From Ignavibacteria bacterium (lineage in GTDB: Bacteria; Bacteroidota; Ignavibacteria; Ignavibacteriales; Melioribacteraceae): DNA of 9,522 bases. The position numbers and the translations under genes were made by a program. Positions 5,860 to 9,522 of this stretch are shown in pieces. The notes under the pieces were generated by a model, which saw only the letters and a program-made list of their open reading frames with translations, was not told the DNA's origin and ran no database searches. Numbering within the stretch: the stretch's first letter is position 1; every line of letters starts with the position of its first letter. The DNA is taken from contig DAIEQP010000152.1 in NCBI GenBank assembly GCA_027347805.1, positions 1 through 9,522 of the forward strand, written 5' to 3'.

Positions 5860-8190
5860 ATGAAAATTAGATTTGTTATAACTCTGTTAATAAGCCTGCT
5901 TCTGACTAACTCCAGAGTATTTTCGCAGGATCCGAATTTTTACATATTCCTTTCGTTTGGACAATCAAACATGGAGGGAAATGCGAGAATTGAAGATCAG
6001 GACAAATCAGTCGATGAACGTTTTCAGGTTTTGCAATCTGTTGATTGTGCTGATCTGGGTAGAGTAAAAGGACATTGGTACACTGCTGTGCCTCCTCTGT
6101 GCAGATGCAAGACAGGTTTAAGTCCCGCAGATTATTTTGGAAGAACATTAGTTGCAAACCTGCCGAAGAATATAAAAGTAGGAATTATTAATGTCTCCGT
6201 TGCCGGATGTAAAATAGAATTATTCGATAAAGATAATTTCCAGACCTACGCCTCTACAGCCCCATCGTGGATGACAAACATTATTAAAGAGTATAACGGA
6301 AATCCTTACGCGCACCTTGTTGAAATGGCAAGACTGGCACAGAAGGATGGAGTTATAAAAGGTATTCTTTTGCACCAGGGTGAATCAAATCCCAATGATA
6401 GTCTCTGGACACAAAAAGTAAAAAAGATTTACTACAATCTCCTTCAAGATCTTAATCTTGCACCTGATTCTGTGCCTCTGCTTGCAGGTGAAACAGTTAA
6501 TGCAGATCAGGGAGGAGTTTGTGCCGGAATGAATTCTATAATTGCAAAACTTCCAGAAGTAATTCCTAACGCGCATGTTATTTCATCCAAAGGATGCTCT
6601 GACTCGCCGGACAATCTTCACTTCAGTGCTGCCGGTTATAGAAAGCTTGGATTTAGATACGGCTCAAAAATGATTTCATTATTAGGTTATGAATTAGCCA
6701 AGCCATCACCCGTGAAAGTTGAAGAAGGATTATTACAGGGAATATATGAAGATGGATTAACAGTTTATAAAGGAGTTCCGTTTGCAGCTCCGCCTGTTGG
6801 TGTGCTTCGTTGGAAAGCACCTCAGCCGGCAAAGAAATGGGATGGCATTTTGCAAGCAAATAAATTTGCACCAGGTCCAATTCAAAATTGGGGTTCTCCA
6901 TCTGGTAAAAGTGAAGACTGTCTTTATTTAAACATCTGGTCTCCTGCAAAATCTGTTAATGAAAAGGTACCTGTACTAGTTTGGATTTATGGCGGAGGAT
7001 TTAACGGCGGTTCTACATCCGAACCAAATTACAGCGGAGAGTTCCTTGCTGAGAAAGGTGTTGTTCTTGTTAGCATCGCATATCGTGTTGGTCAGCTTGG
7101 ATTTTTAGCTCATCCGGAATTAAGTGCAGAAAATCCAAATCATGTATCGGGAAATTATGGTTTGCTGGATATGATTGCAGGACTTCAATGGATTCAAAAA
7201 AATATTGCTCAGTTCGGAGGTGATCCAAACAAAGTAACAATTTTTGGTGAATCTGCCGGAGGTATTGCAGTAAGTATGTTGTGTGCCTCTCCATTGGCTA
7301 AAGGATTATTTCACGGTGCTATTTCTCAAAGCGGAGGTTCTTTTGGTCCGCCAAGACCAACAACATTTCCCGGTGAAAATATGAAGCGACTTAGTGACGC
7401 TGAAAAAGCCGGTGAAAATTATCTTAAGTCTTCCGGATTTACATCAATTGCTGAACTGAGAAAAATAGAAGCAGAAAAACTTCCAGCAGTGCGTGGTCTC
7501 GCATGGCCAATCATTGACGGGTATGTAATTCTTGATGATCAATACAAGCTTTATGAGGAGGGCAAATTTAATGACCTGCCAATCTTAGTAGGTTATAATT
7601 CAGATGAGGGTGCTAGTTTTTCTCCTCCCAAAACGCCTGAAGATTATATCAAAAGTGTTCAAGCACGGTACGGAAAGTATGCAGATGATCTTGTCAAAGC
7701 TTATCCTGTTGGCGCAAACATCGTTCCCAAAACTGCACGTGATTTAGCGCGCGATGCTGCTTTCGGCTGGCAAACATGGAGCTGGGCACGTCTTCATGCC
7801 AGGAAAGGAAATACAAAAGCATTTTATTATTACTTCGATCAACACCCTGATTATCCTGAAGGATCACCAAAATTCGGAAGCGGTTCACCGCATGGTCAGG
7901 ATGTTCCTTTTGTTTTTAAACATCTGAATCGAGCTGATCCAATGGCAATAAAATCTGATGATTTGATTTCTGAGGCGATGGCCAACTACTGGACAAACTT
8001 TGCGAAGAATGGAAATCCAAATGGTAAAGGTGTACCTGAATGGCCTGCCTTCAGTGATGAAAATTCAACTGTAATGTATTTTGGAAAGACACCTCACACA
8101 GGACCGGTGCCAAGTATTGAATCGCTAAAAGTTCTGGATGAATATTTTAAGTGGCGCCGCTCGGCAGAAGGTGAAGCTTGGGCAAAATAA
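5860..8190 (+). CDS. Bifunctional secreted esterase: CE6/SASA-type SGNH domain fused to type-B carboxylesterase
   Basis: This 776-residue protein joins two unrelated ester hydrolases. After a signal peptide (residues 1-22, VFS|Q), residues about 26-276 are a CE6/sialate-O-acetylesterase-like SGNH domain: F-G-Q-S-N-M-E-G with Ser36 (codon 5965-5967), H-Q-G-E-S-N at 172-177, and D-N-L-H with Asp251 and His254. A short linker (about 277-286) leads to a type-B carboxylesterase at about 287-765: V-Y-K-G-V-P-F-A-A-P-P-V-G, S-E-D-C-L-Y-L-N-I-W, an oxyanion G-G-G-F, G-E-S-A-G-G with Ser465, S-D-E-G with Glu583, and P-H-G-Q-D with His678. Both catalytic sets look complete. CE6 enzymes deacetylate xylan; the type-B half could take acetyl or aryl esters, which is inferred. 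GAGAG at 5850-5854 precedes the ATG. No frame change at the junction suggests a split error. Confidence 0.88.
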   Translation: MKIRFVITLLISLLLTNSRVFSQDPNFYIFLSFGQSNMEGNARIEDQDKSVDERFQVLQSVDCADLGRVKGHWYTAVPPLCRCKTGLSPADYFGRTLVANLPKNIKVGIINVSVAGCKIELFDKDNFQTYASTAPSWMTNIIKEYNGNPYAHLVEMARLAQKDGVIKGILLHQGESNPNDSLWTQKVKKIYYNLLQDLNLAPDSVPLLAGETVNADQGGVCAGMNSIIAKLPEVIPNAHVISSKGCSDSPDNLHFSAAGYRKLGFRYGSKMISLLGYELAKPSPVKVEEGLLQGIYEDGLTVYKGVPFAAPPVGVLRWKAPQPAKKWDGILQANKFAPGPIQNWGSPSGKSEDCLYLNIWSPAKSVNEKVPVLVWIYGGGFNGGSTSEPNYSGEFLAEKGVVLVSIAYRVGQLGFLAHPELSAENPNHVSGNYGLLDMIAGLQWIQKNIAQFGGDPNKVTIFGESAGGIAVSMLCASPLAKGLFHGAISQSGGSFGPPRPTTFPGENMKRLSDAEKAGENYLKSSGFTSIAELRKIEAEKLPAVRGLAWPIIDGYVILDDQYKLYEEGKFNDLPILVGYNSDEGASFSPPKTPEDYIKSVQARYGKYADDLVKAYPVGANIVPKTARDLARDAAFGWQTWSWARLHARKGNTKAFYYYFDQHPDYPEGSPKFGSGSPHGQDVPFVFKHLNRADPMAIKSDDLISEAMANYWTNFAKNGNPNGKGVPEWPAFSDENSTVMYFGKTPHTGPVPSIESLKVLDEYFKWRRSAEGEAWAK
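6718..7341 (+). repeat. Paralogous segment shared with the following carboxylesterase gene
   Basis: The type-B carboxylesterase half of the fusion gene aligns with the start of the next gene (about 8311-8960). Both begin V-x-V-E-x-G-L-L-Q-G-I and continue T-V-Y-K-G-V-P-F-A-A-P-P-V-G. At DNA level a 16-base block at 6758-6773 recurs exactly at 8352-8367. Similarity falls off downstream, indicating an old duplication. Segment ends are approximate. Confidence 0.6.
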
Positions 8191-8227
8191 TTTTAAGAAT
8201 GAAAATTTTTCTTAATTAGGATTACAT

Positions 8228-9522
8228 ATGAGATACATGATTTTTTTTGTTGCGATGTTATTAATGTTTGTTAATGAGAATATAATTGCTCAGCAACCTG
8301 CACAGGTAAATGTTGAGCAGGGATTGCTGCAGGGAATTGTTGTAAATGGAGTAACAGTTTATAAAGGTGTTCCTTTTGCTGCACCACCGGTTGGAAATTT
8401 AAGATGGTGTCCACCACAACCTCCCAAAGCATGGGAAGGAGTTTGGATAGCAGATAAATTTTCTGCCAACCCGATGCAGGTAATGGTAAACGGGTTGGGT
8501 CCATGGACTCCTGAATATCAACCTCAGGGAGAAATAAGTGAAGATTGTTTGTATCTAAATATCTGGACTACATCAAAATCAAAAAATGAAAAACTTCCGG
8601 TTCTGGTTTATATACCGGGAGGTGCATTCACTGGCGGCTCTGGAAATGTGCCTGTTTATAATGGTGAGAATCTCGCAAAGAAAGGCTTGGTTGTTGTTAC
8701 TATTAATTATAGAGTTGGAATATTTGGATTTTTTGTCCATCCTGAGCTAACAAAAGAATCTGAACATAACTCATCGGGCAATTATGGATTGTTGGACCAG
8801 TTAGCAGCAATTGAATGGGTTAAGAAAAATATTTCAGAATTCGGAGGTGATCCCGATCGAATAACAATAATGGGTCAATCTGCCGGGGCAGCATCTGTAC
8901 ATTACTTAACAGCATCGCCGCTTGCCAAAGGATTATTCAATAGAGCAATTGCTCAGAGCGGATCTAACTACAAATCTGGCCCAACTGAAAAAATAACTTC
9001 TGCCGAACAAAATGGATTGATCTTTGCCAAATCGCAAAACCTTTCTTCGCTGGAAGAATTAAGATCCCTATCCGCTAAAGATTTATTGACATTTTCAGCT
9101 AACAAATTTCGATTCTCACCGATTGTTGATGGATGGTTCCTGCCTAAAAGTGTTGATGAAATATTTTTATCAGGTCAACAAAATGATGTTGCAACTCTAA
9201 CCGGTTTTGTAGCGGATGAAGGAAGCTTTAACGACAATTATGGAAAACTTTCGTCGCAAGATTTTATAAATCGAGTAAAGCAACAAACAGGTACACTTGC
9301 TGACGAAATTTTAAAACTATATCCATGTGCAACAGAAGAAGAAAATAGAATTTCACAAAAAGAATTTGCATGCGATATATCAATGGTTTCGATGTTTATG
9401 TGGGCAAAACAACGTGAGAAAACCAGTAAAACAAAGACATACACATATCTGTTTATTCATCAGCAACCTGGAGAGACAAAAGAACGCTATCAAACATTTC
9501 ATTCGTCGGAACTTCCATATGT
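8228..9522 (+). CDS. Secreted type-B carboxylesterase, 3' partial (runs off the window)
   Basis: The frame opens at ATG 8228 and stays open to the last base, giving 431 codons. Type-B carboxylesterases usually exceed 500 residues, so roughly the last quarter or less is missing. Residues 1-21 form a signal peptide (NIIA|Q). Family motifs in order are T-V-Y-K-G-V-P-F-A-A-P-P-V-G, S-E-D-C-L-Y-L-N-I-W, P-G-G-A-F-T-G-G (oxyanion), G-N-Y-G-L-L-D-Q, and the elbow G-Q-S-A-G with Ser218 (codon 8879-8881). Then come A-D-E-G with Glu331 (codon 9218-9220) and F-H-S-S-E-L-P-Y with His425 (codon 9500-9502), so the triad is complete in the visible part. AGG at 8218-8220 precedes the start by seven bases, and the gap to the fusion gene is 37 bases. 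It is a paralogue of the upstream fusion's C-terminal domain. Its ester substrate is unknown; a hemicellulose side group is inferred from context. Confidence 0.87.
   Translation, partial: MRYMIFFVAMLLMFVNENIIAQQPAQVNVEQGLLQGIVVNGVTVYKGVPFAAPPVGNLRWCPPQPPKAWEGVWIADKFSANPMQVMVNGLGPWTPEYQPQGEISEDCLYLNIWTTSKSKNEKLPVLVYIPGGAFTGGSGNVPVYNGENLAKKGLVVVTINYRVGIFGFFVHPELTKESEHNSSGNYGLLDQLAAIEWVKKNISEFGGDPDRITIMGQSAGAASVHYLTASPLAKGLFNRAIAQSGSNYKSGPTEKITSAEQNGLIFAKSQNLSSLEELRSLSAKDLLTFSANKFRFSPIVDGWFLPKSVDEIFLSGQQNDVATLTGFVADEGSFNDNYGKLSSQDFINRVKQQTGTLADEILKLYPCATEEENRISQKEFACDISMVSMFMWAKQREKTSKTKTYTYLFIHQQPGETKERYQTFHSSELPY

Noticed and set aside
6653..6949. Open frame of 98 codons on the minus strand (and similar ones at 1751-2017, 5373-5627, 9238-9444)
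   Set aside because: All lie inside well-supported + strand esterase or repeat-protein genes and show no recognisable domain.
8193..8215. Inverted repeat TTAAGAA / TTCTTAA with a nine-base loop between the fusion esterase and the last carboxylesterase
   Set aside because: The stem is seven A/T-rich pairs with one G-C and no following T-run, so it is too weak for an intrinsic terminator and is likely chance.
1..9522. CRISPR arrays, tRNA or rRNA genes, insertion sequences, transposases
   Set aside because: I saw no regularly spaced repeats, cloverleaf-like segments, terminal inverted repeats or transposase motifs.

Overview
The window is AT-rich (about 40% GC in the lines I sampled) and every supported gene is on the + strand. 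Signal peptides typically end in a small residue followed by Gln (for example LFAQ, VFSQ, CNAQ, IIAQ), which is usual in Bacteroidota, Ignavibacteria and relatives. Clear Shine-Dalgarno motifs (GGAG or GAGG) precede most starts, which is less typical of classic Bacteroidia. I therefore favour an Ignavibacteria-like or otherwise Bacteroidota-related bacterium that degrades plant polysaccharide. This is an inference from sequence style, not a placement.

Layout: (1) 2-1000, the C-terminal part of a CE15-type glucuronoyl methylesterase, cut by the left edge. (2) 1038-2219, a secreted CE1-type esterase with an N-terminal E-set domain. (3) 2243-3373, a secreted family 43 glycoside hydrolase. (4) 3411-5129, a CE7-type (AXE1) acetyl esterase with an N-terminal jelly-roll-like domain, interrupted by one in-frame TAA at 4614-4616, so it reads as two ORFs (3411-4616 and 4638-5129). 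(5) 5131-5766, a small secreted protein made of two tandem beta-rich repeats. (6) 5860-8190, a two-domain esterase fusing a CE6/SASA-type SGNH domain to a type-B carboxylesterase. (7) 8228 to beyond 9522, a second type-B carboxylesterase, paralogous to the C-terminal half of gene 6 and cut by the right edge. Intergenic gaps are 1 to 93 bases, there is no convincing internal terminator, and no stretch over 100 bases lacks a gene.

Together the genes look like one operon for removing side groups from acetylated, 4-O-methyl-glucuronate- and arabinose-decorated xylan or a similar hemicellulose. CE15 would cut lignin-glucuronate esters. The CE1, CE6, CE7 and type-B enzymes would remove acetyl or hydroxycinnamoyl esters. 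GH43 would remove arabinose or xylose. No endoxylanase, SusC/SusD pair, transporter, regulator or C-terminal type IX secretion domain is visible, so backbone cleavage and uptake must be encoded elsewhere.

The most notable points are the in-frame nonsense codon in an otherwise intact CE7 gene, the CE6/carboxylesterase fusion next to its own paralogue, the density of esterases, the two-repeat protein of unknown role, and departures from the usual acid residue in the CE15, CE1 and GH43 proteins.
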